Source of the DNA: Euleptes europaea
Taxonomy: Eukaryota > Chordata > Lepidosauria > Squamata > Sphaerodactylidae
Direction: 5' to 3'
DNA: 64,000 nt
Assembly (NCBI RefSeq): GCF_029931775.1
Contig: NC_079312.1
Coordinates: forward strand, 122,138,872 to 122,202,871
How positions within the stretch are numbered: position 1 is the first letter of the stretch; each line of letters opens with the position of its first letter. Shown piece after piece: positions 52,101-57,321 of this stretch. The translations under genes and the position numbers were made by a program. Under the pieces are notes generated by a model. That model ran no database searches and had not been told where the DNA came from. It saw only the letters and a list, made by a program, of their open reading frames with translations.

Positions 52101-53219
52101 CCTTTGATGCTGCTGACCTCGCAATACTACAGGCCCTTACCCTACACACACCCCATTGTGATTTTGTACACATTAGTCCTTGCACATCAGCTTTTGAATC
52201 AACACCGTTCTGCTCTCTGTTATAAATGCATCCCCTCTTACTAACATTTTTCTTGTGGGATTCAGCTGTTAGCTCTGGCATGAATTTCCTTTTCCTCTTA
52301 CACCTAACTAAACTGTGCAGGCTCACAGAAACTACAAGAAGTATTAATTCTATGCCGGTTTGACCCAGTAGAGCATCACACGTAATTGTATTTACCCACA
52401 GCTACAGTAGAGTTTATCTGCTGCTACCCTAGTAAAACCATGGCCTGTTTCACAGTGTTCTGTTCCAGTGGCCATCTCAGTACTGCAGAGAAAAGATAGC
52501 AGGCCCATTGTCTGTCTCTTGGAGACAGTGACCACAGAGGCGCTCAGTATTTTGTAATATTGAAAGCTATGAGGTAACTTGAGTTGATGGTATAATCCAC
52601 ATTGTTGATCAGTTGTTGTTTTCCTGTTACTTCTGGTCTGCAAACAGAAATGCCTGCAAATGCCAAAGATGACCGTCCTTGTCTTCAGAAAGTGCCTCAG
52701 ATAACAGTTTCTTCAGGGACCTCGAGCACATCCACCTTACTAAAGGCATCATCCGCTTTCGAGCAAGGCCCAGCAAGCCAGCTGTCCTTTGAACATGGCC
52801 CTGGCAACAACGAGAGTCACCTTGAAATCTTGTTAAATTCCCACAGCCCGCTGGGGCGAATGAATGAGGTCACCCTTCTGAAGGTAGGTGGTGAAGAGCC
52901 TCACTTTGAAGGGGTGATGGAAGGATTTCCCAGCAAAGCTGCTGATGAACTGCTCACGCCTCATGAGATCCTGCCGACACCCCTCTCACCCATGGAGACT
53001 CAACTGTCTCCCTCTTCTGGTGAAGGATCTGGTTTGCACATGAGCTTCACAGAGTCTCCTTGGGAAACAATGGAATGGCTGGATCTCACCCCACCTAGCT
53101 CAGCCAATGGTTTTGGCTCCCTCACCACCACGGGACCCAGCATCTTCAACATTGATTTCTTAGATGTTACTGATCTCAGCTTGAACAGCACCATGGACCT
53201 GCACTTACAACAGTGGTGA
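8637..53219 (+). CDS. MYOCD: Myocardin, complete 13-exon coding region (939 aa)
   Basis: Join 8637-8691, 26184-26249, 32265-32320, 35779-35854, 37235-37396, 38891-39066, 42713-42838, 43631-43884, 44996-45149, 46959-47909, 48908-49021, 50988-51045, 52648-53219. The pieces sum to 2820 nt, 939 codons plus a stop, with every junction GT-AG and in phase. Myocardin is a nuclear coactivator that binds SRF at CArG boxes and drives cardiac and smooth-muscle genes. Visible domains: N-terminal MEF2-binding peptide (1-18), three RPEL motifs (about 20-42, 64-86, 108-130), basic region (247-264), glutamine-rich stretch (291-307), SAP domain (371-404), leucine zipper with hydrophobic residues every seven positions (525, 532, 539, 546, 553), PPPY motif (721-724) and acidic/serine-rich activation domain (750-939) ending DLHLQQW. 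I recall human isoforms of 938 and 986 aa; this matches the shorter one. The N-terminal peptide, QVTFSKSSDAFAFEED and the C-terminus identify myocardin rather than MRTFA or MRTFB. Confidence 0.97.
8692..11804. other. MYOCD: MYOCD intron 1, first 3.1 kb, apparently unique
   Basis: No recognised repeats or exons. The unusual lack of transposons next to exon 1 may mean regulatory content, but no element can be named from sequence alone. Confidence 0.35.
11805..12000 (-). mobile_element. 5S rRNA-derived SINE, antisense
   Basis: Contains the reverse of the 5S gene core: aaccctgcttagcttccaag, then agccgatgagattgggctag. The other end (tgccgacaagtcacagccca) is the reverse of the family tail. More diverged than the copy at 24342. 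Confidence 0.75.
12040..12325 (+). mobile_element. SINE-1, tRNA-derived with TTC tail
   Basis: Head agagccagtgtggtgtagtg (A-box like), B-box like gggtttgatttccc, body ccacatgagcggcagaggct, tail ggtagagaaagtcagcatat, aaccaacttcttcttc. Full length. Same family as 22461, 48141, 49660 (+) and 44530, 57724, 59897, 61381 (-). Confidence 0.85.
12780..13225 (+). mobile_element. L2/CR1-like LINE 3' end
   Basis: Decayed C-terminal LINE coding sequence passing into a T-rich 3' UTR (ttttatgctgtttttatgtc), then ttgtgagccacgtcaagaag and aaataaata, the usual tail of squamate L2-like LINEs. Long T runs at about 12958 and 13090. The segment just before it (12600-12735) may be another old LINE or SINE tail. 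Confidence 0.5.
14165..14775 (+). mobile_element. Decayed L2-like LINE, end of ORF2 and 3' UTR
   Basis: Conceptual frames carry fragments of the L2-type end, such as LKLHSVSGTN and RPLKLLIV, and the nucleotide string cagggctttctctgtgatgg corresponds to the usual RAFSV segment. The 3' part (ggttttaattgtatgtatat, aacccacttcaagggcctgt, ggcatataaat) is the family tail. Confidence 0.6.
14776..16170. other. MYOCD: Intron 1 stretch, mostly unique
   Basis: No exon. At about 15946 the string cagggccagatctaca resembles a hAT terminus, but no partner end was found. A short AT tract is at 16010-16040. Confidence 0.3.
16171..16222 (+). repeat. 26-bp tandem duplication
   Basis: Two adjacent copies of a 26-bp unit, tgagacagaagcccttgggg plus actaac (16171-16196 and 16197-16222), differ at one base (gcccttgg versus acccttgg). 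Confidence 0.85.
16441..16631 (+). mobile_element. Family A MITE
   Basis: agggttgtcaggtgggaggt to ggaggttggcaactct, with internal ggggcggagcctgaggaggg and ccattttctccaggtgagct. Nearly full length. Confidence 0.75.
16769..16956 (+). mobile_element. Family A MITE
   Basis: agggttgccaggtccctctt to ggcagttggcaaccctac. Flanks tgctgggt and cgctgggg resemble a decayed 8-bp duplication. Open frames here are chance. Confidence 0.75.
17466..17751. mobile_element. Family D foldback element, copy 1
   Basis: About 286 bp, both halves mutually inverted. The left begins ggtcttttctgcatggctgt and the right ends acagccttgcataaaagacc. Further inward, gcatgccgtttccgaccgtc pairs with gacggctggaaacggcatgc. No coding content. 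Confidence 0.75.
18441..18611 (+). mobile_element. Family A MITE, variant
   Basis: tagggttaccagcttcaagt to ggttggtgaccctaa. Has the ggggtataatgccattgagc variant body and a shortened right end. Confidence 0.65.
18693..18924 (+). mobile_element. Family A MITE, variant
   Basis: tgttgccaaccttgggttgg to cctagagattgtcaacca. It has a duplicated ctggagatct segment near the right end. Confidence 0.65.
19100..19280 (+). mobile_element. Family B MITE, uninterrupted copy
   Basis: agggttaacaataggattgg to ctgtgagcaaccct. The body atgggatgctatttaccagg, atgctatgaaaagcatcagc and cacattaagcctctgttaaa matches the interrupted copy at 3358-3772. Confidence 0.7.
20045..20780. mobile_element. Unclassified repeat, possibly Penelope-like tail
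   Basis: On the - strand 20170-20330 reads cccctgaagaagcctcttgc, acgaaatgcttaggg, then AT-rich sequence with ttttattact and gcaccatctgcc. This resembles the GAAGAAGCC...GAAACGC motif common near one end of vertebrate Penelope-like retroelements. The flanks (20520-20780) hold repeated tgacatcacttctgg strings. The family assignment is weak. Confidence 0.35.
20908..21092 (-). mobile_element. Family A MITE, degenerate
   Basis: agattgccaatctttaggtg, aattacaattgatctccata, ctccccaggctcctcccaca and ggaactggcatccct follow the family A order with many changes. Confidence 0.55.
21093..22460. other. MYOCD: Intron 1 stretch, nothing recognised
   Basis: Unique-looking AT-rich DNA. Overlapping open frames on both strands at 21316-21931 have no recognisable protein and no exon signals of note. 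Confidence 0.35.
22461..22766 (+). mobile_element. SINE-1, full length
   Basis: tgagccagcgtggtgtagtg to aaagcaactcttcttcttct. A-box and B-box (gggtttgattccccac) intact; tail (TTC)n. Confidence 0.85.
22799..23480. mobile_element. hAT-type non-autonomous transposon with perfect 8-bp duplication
   Basis: ttcacatg occurs at 22791-22798 and 23481-23488 exactly. Ends agggctgagcac and gcacacccctag are roughly inverted. Inside are a doubled segment with cctccaagattgggg and the near-palindrome ggacctccacatggaggtcc. No transposase. Confidence 0.7.
23622..23648 (+). repeat. (TG)n microsatellite
   Basis: Short TG tract with one interruption, followed by a pyrimidine-rich (TTCC)n stretch at about 23698-23800. 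Confidence 0.85.
24342..24553 (+). mobile_element. 5S rRNA-derived SINE (5S-Sauria-like)
   Basis: 5S rRNA core is plain: ctgatctcgccagatctcag, aagctaagcagggttggtcc, ctagtacttggatgggagac. It is followed by a non-5S body and the tail tgacttgacggcactttaca. Flanking 11-bp duplication aaaggcagggt (24331-24341 and 24554-24564) is perfect. A SINE, not a 5S gene. Confidence 0.9.
25284..25452 (+). mobile_element. Family A MITE, partial
   Basis: agggttgcaagatccaggtt, ggggtacaatgccatagagt, ctccaggggaaatgatctct, gagctgtaattccaggg. The right end is missing and runs into a SINE fragment. A second short family A scrap starts at about 25242. Confidence 0.65.
25453..25735 (-). mobile_element. SINE-1 fragment (-) followed by SINE-2 tail (+)
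   Basis: 25453-25650 is a reversed SINE-1 part (agcccaaggtcacccagcag, ccaccgctcttaaccactac with an internal duplication). 25650-25735 is a + SINE-2 3' end (agtagacaatactgacttcg, gtataaggcagcttcatgtg). Confidence 0.65.
26184..26249 (+). CDS. MYOCD: MYOCD coding exon 2 (RPEL1, aa 19-40)
   Basis: Acceptor ctttctcccag, donor gtgagt. Encodes VLQLRLQQRRSREQL followed by TNQGVMP. This is the first RPEL motif. Ser29-Arg30 and the following Val-Met are closer to MRTF-type RPEL1 (RRTREEL) than to the human myocardin form (RRTQEQL) as I remember them. The exon leaves one base of codon 41. Confidence 0.95.
26760..26947 (-). mobile_element. MIR-family SINE, antisense
   Basis: cctcacaacaaccctacgag, gcagatggggaaactgagac, cttgcccaaggccacccagt, gagtccaggtctcccagccc are the classical reversed MIR order. 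It lies 511 bp downstream of MYOCD exon 2. Confidence 0.8.
28031..28166. repeat. Perfect inverted repeat with (AT)n tract
   Basis: ATTCCTGGGAGTCCC (28031-28045) and GGGACTCCCAGGAAT (28056-28070) are perfectly inverted around a 10-bp loop. An (AT)n tract of about 65 bp follows. Beyond it cctccttctagtg (28154-28166) is the reverse complement of 28045-28057. Confidence 0.85.
28170..30326. other. MYOCD: Intron 2 stretch, nothing recognised
   Basis: No exon or clear repeat. The human gene has an alternative smooth-muscle exon (2a) in this intron; I could not identify one here. Confidence 0.35.
30329..30565 (-). mobile_element. CR1 LINE 3' end, antisense
   Basis: Reversed tail agaatcatagaatgatagag, then ttggaagggaccacc, acaatgcaggaaattaacag, atggccaagatgccctccct, ggccgtctagcctctgctta. 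5'-truncated, non-coding remainder. Confidence 0.85.
30580..30720 (-). mobile_element. MIR-like SINE fragment, antisense
   Basis: gattagcccaagatcacaca, ggggatttgagccaggatct and ccaacaacaccatgttgact follow the reversed tRNA-core order. Confidence 0.5.
30785..31078 (+). mobile_element. Sauria SINE
   Basis: tRNA-like head (gtcccgtggcacagagtggt, gagttcaatcccaacggg), central domain (ggttgactcagccttccatc, gtaaaatgagtacccagctt), and Bov-B-like tail (catgggtcaggaatgacccg, ggggactacctttacctt). Sauria SINEs are known from squamates. Confidence 0.9.
31758..31920. mobile_element. Family E foldback element, full palindrome
   Basis: 163 bp. The left arm gggcgaaaacgcatggttgc, tttagcctcctttaatcc, gtttcagccaggattcagcc is mirrored by the right arm ending ggaggctaaagcgaccatgc, attttcgcccc. 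Arms of about 70 bp differ at few positions. A half copy is at 39410-39496. Confidence 0.85.
32265..32320 (+). CDS. MYOCD: MYOCD coding exon 3 (aa 41-59)
   Basis: Acceptor tttcttgttacag, donor gtaaca. Encodes PLKSASAFHEQKKTLERAK, the linker between RPEL1 and RPEL2. The phase closes exactly (177 nt cumulative). The FHEQ core is shared by the whole myocardin/MRTF family. Confidence 0.95.
32470..32943. mobile_element. Family C transposon, long copy
   Basis: Begins gcagcccattcctgggggtg and ends accccccctttcaggaatgc, inverted. It holds the hairpin gccaccaaaaaaggtggc and a second inverted pair (aggcgccactttattcca, then aaggtggcacctatgcc). Same family as 2733-2870. Confidence 0.65.
33558..33855. 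mobile_element. Family D foldback element, copy 2
   Basis: Left ctttatgcatggctgtttcc, right ggaaacagccaggcataaat. Inner pair gcattttccaaccatcagag and ctctgacagtcagaaaatgc. About 298 bp. Confidence 0.8.
33856..34863. other. MYOCD: Intron 3 stretch, nothing recognised
   Basis: Unique AT-rich sequence, no exon signals with family homology. Confidence 0.35.
34864..35019 (-). mobile_element. CR1 LINE 3' end, antisense
   Basis: catagaatcatagagttgga, agggaccaccagggtcatct, agatggccaagatgccctcc. About 155 bp, truncated. Confidence 0.85.
35060..35344. mobile_element. Family D foldback element, copy 3
   Basis: Left ggccttttacgcaggggtgt, right catccctgcataaaaggc. Inner pair ttgattatgcatgcctttcc and gaaaaggcatgcgtaatcaa. 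285 bp, ending 434 bp before MYOCD exon 4. Confidence 0.8.
35779..35854 (+). CDS. MYOCD: MYOCD coding exon 4 (RPEL2, internal Met80)
   Basis: Acceptor acattctgcag, donor gtaaga. Encodes TEDYLKHKIRNRPAPSEL and then ADMHILQ. The second RPEL motif is canonical here (RPAPSEL), unlike human myocardin, where I recall RCNSADL. Met80 (35839-35841) is in the position of the internal start used by the mammalian smooth-muscle isoform. Confidence 0.95.
36613..36802 (-). mobile_element. LINE 3' end (TTATGTTCTTATG tail), antisense
   Basis: acataagaacataagagagg, ctgctggatcagaccaaggt, cacacagtggccaaccaggt, gtgcctctaggaagcttcc. An inverted partner lies at 37610-37762 on the other side of exon 5. Confidence 0.75.
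37235..37396 (+). CDS. MYOCD: MYOCD coding exon 5 (RPEL3)
   Basis: Acceptor tgttgcctttccag, donor gtagta. Encodes aa 85-138, with the basic stretch MKLKRARLADN followed by the third RPEL motif, RPGPLELVEKNIIP, and VDSAVKEAIK. Highly conserved in the family. The exon is flanked at 433 and 214 bp by inverted copies of the same LINE 3' end. Confidence 0.97.
37450..37930. mobile_element. Probable MITE containing a LINE 3' end
   Basis: Left end tagggatgtgtgtcttg and right end aatgcacatcccc are inverted. The inside has repeated gatattc/ttgatatt strings and the LINE fragment 37610-37762. No clear duplication. Confidence 0.4.
37610..37762 (+). mobile_element. LINE 3' end (TTATGTTCTTAT tail), sense
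   Basis: attaggtgctgtagaacaca, gggcttcctagaggcacttg, ggttggccactgtgtgagca, ggccttggtctgatccagct, ttcttatgttcttat. Reverse complement of the 36613-36802 copy with perhaps 85% identity by eye. Confidence 0.8.
37975..38034. repeat. Short perfect-stem hairpin
   Basis: TTCTTCACGGGAATG and CATTCCCGTGAAGAA are perfectly inverted around a 10-nt loop, and imperfect pairing extends outward (aatctatat with atacagatt). Total stem about 24 bp. Confidence 0.8.
38891..39066 (+). CDS. MYOCD: MYOCD coding exon 6 (aa 139-197)
   Basis: Acceptor ttgccttcttacctaag, donor gtaaaa. Encodes QVTFSKSSDAFAFEEDSSND and then a serine/glutamate-rich low-complexity segment. The AFAFEEDSS core matches human myocardin; the segment after it diverges. 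Ends in phase 0. Confidence 0.95.
39410..39496. mobile_element. Family E foldback, half copy
   Basis: gggcgaaaacgcatggtcgc, tttagcctcctttattccct, ggattcagccaggatcaaac, acgttcggcgaaac. Corresponds to one arm plus loop of 31758-31920 read from the opposite end. Confidence 0.8.
40293..40492 (+). mobile_element. SINE-2, tRNA-derived, full length
   Basis: Head ggggctgtggctcagtgata (A box) and ggttcaatccccggc (B box), followed by tgtgaaagacctctgcctga, agtagacaatactgactttg and gcataaggcagcttcatg. The tRNA-like head is continuous with the SINE body, so it is not a tRNA gene. Confidence 0.85.
41403..41590 (-). mobile_element. SINE-2, antisense
   Basis: acatgaagctgccttctact, ccatcaaagtcagtattgtc, gcagaggtctttcacatcac, ggggattgaatctgggacct, gcagatgctct. 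Inverted relative to the copy 0.9 kb upstream. Confidence 0.85.
42505..42618 (+). mobile_element. SINE-1 3' end
   Basis: aaggaagggaaggagattgt, gctgatttgattcttctt, gagaaaatcgacatataaaa, then (CTT)n. Only the tail half. It puts a long pyrimidine tract just upstream of MYOCD exon 7. Confidence 0.7.
42713..42838 (+). CDS. MYOCD: MYOCD coding exon 7 (aa 198-239)
   Basis: Acceptor gcttctgatttcag, donor gtatgg. A 42-codon phase-0 exon rich in Ser, Asp, Gln and Pro (DHSSASENDTADVTSQQ...). It corresponds to the weakly conserved spacer of human myocardin before the basic region. A truncated TTC-tail SINE ends 94 bp upstream of the acceptor. Confidence 0.9.
43631..43884 (+). CDS. MYOCD: MYOCD coding exon 8 (basic and Q-rich regions)
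   Basis: Acceptor ttgtgccccactgtacag, donor gtgagt. Encodes the basic region DSKNRHKKPKETKPKVKKLK, the conserved YHQYIPPDQKAEKSPPPMDS segment, and the Q-rich stretch LLQQQQLFLQLQILSQQQQ. Basic and Q-rich regions mediate SRF binding in the family. The Q run after ILS is four residues, shorter than I recall in human. Confidence 0.97.
43936..44150 (-). mobile_element. Family A MITE
   Basis: tagggttgccaacctccagg to aaggacctggcaaccct. Full length, little diverged, with an internal (CCCCTC)n expansion. It lies 52 bp after the donor of MYOCD exon 8. Confidence 0.85.
44530..44831 (-). mobile_element. SINE-1, antisense, full length
   Basis: agaagaagaagagtaggttt, accacttaagggagaatcaa, ctagcccaaggtcacctagc, accatatcacgctggctctc. 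Lies in intron 8. Confidence 0.85.
44996..45149 (+). CDS. MYOCD: MYOCD coding exon 9 (start of SAP domain)
   Basis: Acceptor tttgtttttcag, donor gtgagt. The first base completes Lys324. Encodes QPNEQGAKTANSSPTAAANS, the SPLSPVKGTFSGQP segment and KPGPLPSNLDDLK. The last residues start the SAP domain, which continues at once in exon 10 as VSELRQQL. Phase 0 at the 3' end. Confidence 0.96.
45150..46602. other. MYOCD: MYOCD intron 9, nothing recognised
   Basis: Unique-looking AT-rich sequence with no repeats recognised. Confidence 0.35.
46603..46741 (-). mobile_element. SINE-2, antisense, truncated
   Basis: ggtccatcaaagtcagtatt, gaggtctttcacatcaccta, ggggattgaacctgatgctc, actgagccatagcccctccc. 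Lies 217 bp before MYOCD exon 10. Confidence 0.8.
46959..47909 (+). CDS. MYOCD: MYOCD coding exon 10 (SAP domain and leucine zipper)
   Basis: Acceptor gcttttgtttcag, donor gtaagg; 317 codons in phase 0. Begins with the rest of the SAP domain (VSELRQQLRIRGLPVSG, then TKTALMERLRPF), a putative DNA/chromatin-binding helix pair. A Ser/Pro-rich region follows, with the conserved SNGFYHFGSTSS and PPISPASSDLSV motifs. Next is the leucine zipper at aa 519-555, which mediates homodimer and heterodimer formation in the family. A second Ser/Pro region contains LSSTFLSPQCSPQHSP and SPQHISLPPSPN, potential proline-directed phosphosites. Confidence 0.98.
48141..48448 (+). mobile_element. SINE-1, full length
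   Basis: gagagccggcatggtgtagt to aaaaaccagctcttcttct. Lies in intron 10. Confidence 0.87.
48908..49021 (+). CDS. MYOCD: MYOCD coding exon 11 (PPPY motif)
   Basis: Acceptor ctttgccttcttcgtag, donor gtaact. 38 codons, MPTQGGQKYSILSPSF... to QPPPYADAVKQ. PPPY at 721-724 is a potential WW-domain ligand; human has PPSY. The exon follows exon 10 in phase, as in the 938-aa human isoform. Confidence 0.94.
49660..49970 (+). mobile_element. SINE-1, full length
   Basis: atccagcgtggtgtagtggt to aaaaccaactcttcttcttc. Lies in intron 11. Confidence 0.87.
50306..50602 (+). mobile_element. Sauria SINE
   Basis: aggagccccgtggtggagag, gacctgagttcgatcctgac, ggttgactcagccttccatc, catgggtcaggaatgacccg, gcttgcacaggggacctta. 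Close to the copy at 30785. Lies in intron 11. Confidence 0.9.
50735..50875 (+). mobile_element. L2/CR1-like LINE 3' tail
   Basis: gtgttttaattatattgtat, ggaagctgcccctgagcctg, gaaagggcagggtataaact, then (AATAAA)n. It ends about 110 bp before MYOCD exon 12. Confidence 0.6.
50988..51045 (+). CDS. MYOCD: MYOCD coding exon 12
   Basis: Encodes QMTRSQQMDELLDVLIETG and one base of Glu750; donor gtaggc. The acceptor is a tandem NAGNAG (gttgcagcag). The first AG gives VKQQMTRS as in human, so the start at 50988 was chosen; the second AG would drop one Gln. Confidence 0.94.
51672..51944. mobile_element. Family D foldback element, copy 4
   Basis: Left ggccatttatgcagaactgt, right cagccctgcataaatggcc. 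Inner pair ggggcttccttttcattatt and ataatcaaaaggaagcccc. 273 bp, in intron 12. Confidence 0.85.
52648..53219 (+). CDS. MYOCD: MYOCD coding exon 13 and stop (activation domain)
   Basis: Acceptor tctgcaaacag. Encodes aa 750-939, the C-terminal transcription activation domain. It includes SHLEILLNSHSPLGRMNEVT, LLKVGGEEPHFEGVMEGF, FTESPWETMEWLDLTPP and IFNIDFLDVTDLSLNSTMDL, ending in QQW and TGA. The acidic, hydrophobic pattern and end are the same as in mammals. The + frame is open upstream of the acceptor, but that part is intronic. Confidence 0.97.
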
Positions 53220-53997
53220 ACAAAATGAGCCCAACAAGTGGTTACCTAGCCAGCCATAAATGATTTCCACAAAAGGGGACTGAGAGACTAAACCAAAGAG
53301 TTACGGTACCATCCAGGGAGGAGAAACTGGAGTCAGCGTTTCTCTGGCCATAAACGAACTTTTTTCTTACAAATGGAATAACCAAATGATCACACATCCC
53401 TCACACAAACAAGCAACCCCAATGAAAAGATCCGCCTCCTTCTAATTAAGCAAGTCCACATCACAGAAGTCTTCCAAATGGTTTCCAAGAGCAGTTCCGT
53501 TTGCAGTGGAACTACCCTTGATATGCATCTGTCCATTTAATTCCTAATACATAAATCAGCCCTTATGAAGTGCACTATATTGTCCCCACTACCCACTGTA
53601 GGCAGACCACCATGTACTGCCAGCAGACCCTTTGTGGCTCCCAGCACACTATTTAAAAAGCCTTTGTCCTCAGCCTTTCTATTAATCTTTCTCTAAAAAC
53701 CAGCCTCTTACTATGCATCATGAACCTTAATTGATGGCTTCCCCCCGCCCCATTACTATCATAACATGTTTCCTTGAACGCCTCTCTCGTTCTCTGCCTT
53801 GCCCTTTGTTTCTCCTGTTTTAAAGGCACTTGCACCAGAATCAGAGCACTGTGATTTATTCTATCTGAAAAGATCCAAGAAAATTAGTGGTTTTGTTAGA
53901 GAGTTTGGTGTTCTGCTATTTTTAGGAAACCCACAGAATGTGTTTTCAGGTACATTCCTGCTTTCATTAGTTTGATCATTTTCTAAACCATTTTCTA

Positions 53998-54003
53998 AAT
54001 AAA
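53998..54003 (+). terminator. MYOCD: Proximal polyadenylation signal AATAAA of MYOCD
   Basis: Canonical hexamer 779 nt after the stop codon, followed within 60 nt by T- and GT-containing sequence. It would give a short 3' UTR lacking the CR1 insertion. Confidence 0.45.
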
Positions 54004-54164
54004 GCACATACGACCATAGCTATAGCTACGTGAGTTCTCTTGCAGGGGGGTATGCCTCTCATGGCAGAAGGTACATTCCCATCCTAGCAATTGTCTAGGG
54101 ATGAAAATGAATAGGCAGGATGCATCTCCAAACACTGCTAGTTCTCAGCCACTTCTGCTTCCTG

Positions 54165-54650
54165 AGTCATAGAATCATAGAGTTGGAAGGGACCACCACG
54201 GTCATCTAGTCCAATCCCCTGCACAATGCAGGAAACTCACAACTACCTCCCACACACACACACAGTGCCCAGAAGATGGCCAAGATGCCCCCCTCCCATG
54301 AACTGCCCAAGTTCATAGAATCAGCATTGCTGACAGATGGCCATCTAGCCGCTGCTTAAAAACCTCCAGGGAAGGAGCACTTACCACCTCCTTAGGAGGT
54401 GTTCCACTGAGGAACCGCTCTGTTAGAAATTTCTTCCTAATGTCTAGATGAAAATTCTTCTGATTTAATTTCAACCCATTGGTTCTGGTCCGACCTTCTA
54501 GGGCAACAGAAAACAGCTCGGCACCATCCTCTGTATGACAGCCCTTCAAGTACTTGAAGATGGTTATCATATCCCCTCTCTGTCTTCTCCGTTTCAGGCT
54601 AAACATATCCAGCTCCTTCAACAGTTCCTCATAGTCCTTGGCTTCCCCAT
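54165..54650 (-). mobile_element. CR1 LINE, 5'-truncated, antisense, in the MYOCD 3' UTR
   Basis: From gtcatagaatcatagagttg to about ccttggcttccccatct. The - strand frame 54621-54313 gives the ORF2 C-terminus: LKRRRQRGDMITIFKYLKGC, NFHLDIRKKFLTER, SLEVFKQRLDGHL. Truncated at the 5' side; no full ORF2. Confidence 0.88.
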
Positions 54651-56280
54651 CTGAAATCAGAAGCAGGGTAGTTGTGGTCTAATACTGATGCCTCAATTGA
54701 ATCAACTGTTCAGTAAGTTTCTTAGGCCATTTATGCTTGGTTATTAGCTACGCAATCCCAGCGGAGCTGCCCCACGGCTTTTATTTCCCAGTTATCATGA
54801 ATTTTGCCTCCTTCAGGGGTCCCTCTGCAGCCACCCCCACACTTGCCCTGCGGCTTCAGAAACTTCTTTTATCACAAATTTAAATTTTGCCTTGACCCCA
54901 AAACGAAGCTGATTGAGGCAAAAATAATACATAATTGTAATTTCAGGGTTTCTCTTCCTGCCCATTCTTGCTTGTCCCACCCTCATCTGATCTCTCCTAG
55001 AGAAGCTATTTTTGAGAGTGGTGTAAAGATCTCGGGAAAGAAGTCAGCCCCGCCCCCCAGGCATCCTCTATGGTCAGTTTCAGCAGCATGTAAACACCTC
55101 TGGGAATGAAGATGATCAAATGAAAGAATCCCGCTGCTGGGCTAACGGTGGGCTGGGAATGCATGGACAGGCTGCTGGGCTGGTGAGGCAGCAGTAGCAG
55201 CCATGGAGGGGGAAGCCTCCAGCAGTGAGCTACAGCATTGTGTTTTTTTGGTTTTATGATGCCTGTTTATCGATATACTGCTTAATTTATTAATATTTTA
55301 GAATTTTAGTGATATATCGATAAACAACCAAAAAACAAACACAAAAGCTGCAGCTCCCCACCGAAGACTTCTTGCCCTATGGCTGCTGCCAGTGCCTGTC
55401 CCCCCACCCCCCGCAGGCATTTGCAATGGAATATGCAGGAGAGAAAGCAACTGTGAAAATCTGAGGGGGCATGGGGGAAACGAACAGCGTGGACGGACGT
55501 GTTTACAAAAAGCAAACACACATGGCCCTTACAGCGATCATGGGCTGGGGGTGGTGGGGGTGGTATGAAGTCTCCACTATCATATCCAGTGGAAGAATCC
55601 CGCAGCATGGCTGGTGGCATAATTCTAAAAAAACCAACATCCAGTCTCAAGGTAGCTTTTTTTTTGGGTTGGGGGAGGAGGACTCCGATGTTCCACTTTT
55701 TCCACTGTGATTTCTTCTTGGCGGACATTTACTCCTGGTTCTCCTTGAATTTCTTCAGGGCAAGAAGCCCCCATGCGTAGGGCTTTTAAAATTTGTTTTA
55801 GAAAACTGCAACTAGGGAGCAGCAAAATCTTCCCTGCATGAAGGGCCCTAGCGTGATTTAGTCAGGCTAGTAAAAAAGCCTTTTAAAAACATTGTTCTGT
55901 TGTTTGTGGCCCTTCAGTTTACATTTGCTCCATCTGCATCTGTGCTGTAAAATGTCTAGATGGAAATTCTTCTGATTTAATGTAGCTGCAGAAATAAGTG
56001 TGAAAGTGGAAGGCAAACATAATCCTTCTATCATGCCTGTGAACATCCTATTACAAGACTAACCAGATCAAAATTCCAGAGAACAGCAATCACATTAAAC
56101 CGCACTGGATCTTCTAGCTGTATCCCAATAACACAGCACTCGATTGAAGGATTTGTGCTTCTTGCAAGATGAACCTCAGCATTGCCCCTCAGGGCTGTAT
56201 CTGTTTCCCCCCCCCCTCTCCTCTTTCAAATTGAAGTCAGCCCACAAAACATCCCATCCTTAAGGTCATCTGTCCTGTAT
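54651..56280. other. 3' UTR/intergenic, unclassified
   Basis: The start (ggccatttatgcttggttat, about 54729) looks like a family D terminus without a clear partner. 55951-55984 is a scrap of CR1 (aatgtctagatggaaattct, compare 54440). The remainder is unclassified and GC-richer at 55370-55570. Confidence 0.35.
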
Positions 56281-57315
56281 TCTATGCCAATGCAAGGAAT
56301 GGTCACACCGAAATCGCATTCAAATGCCTTTTGATTTCCTCCGTCTACTGGAAAAAAAGGGATCCAGCATTGTGGACTGGAAGCAGCCATACAGTTTGAG
56401 ACTTGAGATTATGACATTCTAGTGCCTTAGCTGTTACTCTGTTCTGGACTTCCTGCTGAATTGAGTCCGTCATGAGGGGAAGCGATATGATAAGTCCCAT
56501 TGCAAAATGTCCTGGAGAACAGCAGTGAATCCACAAATCAAGGAGGAGCGTGTTCTCCTAAGCCAGTCGAGCACTTTGCAATAACAAAATTCACCAGAGA
56601 GTGTTTATTTTTTCTGTAAATGTGTGCACTGCAATTCAGAAAGGTCTGTCAACACTGGGAGGGGGGAAAGGCCCCCCCCCCACGGTTAAATTTCTATCAA
56701 ACAGCTTGGGGCAGCTTTCTATATATGAACCAACTCTGAAAAATGTTGTGAACAAATCTAACCAAAGAATGTTACAGAAATATATACCAATTAACTATAT
56801 TTAATATTTGTGTTACTGGAAGGATCGTTTGTTGGAAATCAAAACAGCTCAGAAAGGACTGTGTACTCTTCTGTGCCTTCTTGGCCAAAGGTCAGCTTGA
56901 ACTGTACCAGGAGAGCGGTTTTTGCAGACCAAATGTGTGTGAAACTCCCGTCTCAGCGAAGTAGTGAATCTTCTGGGGCTTGAGTGGGGAAAGAATCACA
57001 GCTGGCTTTAATATTGCTGCATGTTGTATAAAAAAAAGTTGTGTTGTTAAGGTCACTATTTAAAAGCATGATTTTTTTCTATTGTACAAATGTTCACAGT
57101 GCACTGGTAGGATAGAGTAATCTTTCACATGCTTGTTTTCCCTTTACTTTTTAATTTTAATATGCAAAAATTTAGAAGTCATTCCATGGAATTTTTTTTT
57201 TTTTAAGGCACTTGAATCCAGACTAGTTTTAGGTGCTACACTGTTAAGCGGTACAAAGCTTTACTGGCAGCATTTAAAGGGATGCTGTCAGCTACTGAAG
57301 TAACCACACACTGTA

Positions 57316-57321
57316 AATAAA
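57316..57321 (+). terminator. MYOCD: Distal polyadenylation signal AATAAA of MYOCD
   Basis: Canonical hexamer (ctgtaaataaacac) at the end of a unique AT-rich block. Downstream sequence passes into an antisense SINE at about 57440. Confidence 0.4.

Noticed and set aside
54313-54621. 102-codon - strand open frame as a host gene
   Set aside because: It is the C-terminal remnant of a CR1 LINE ORF2, with the CR1 tail alongside.
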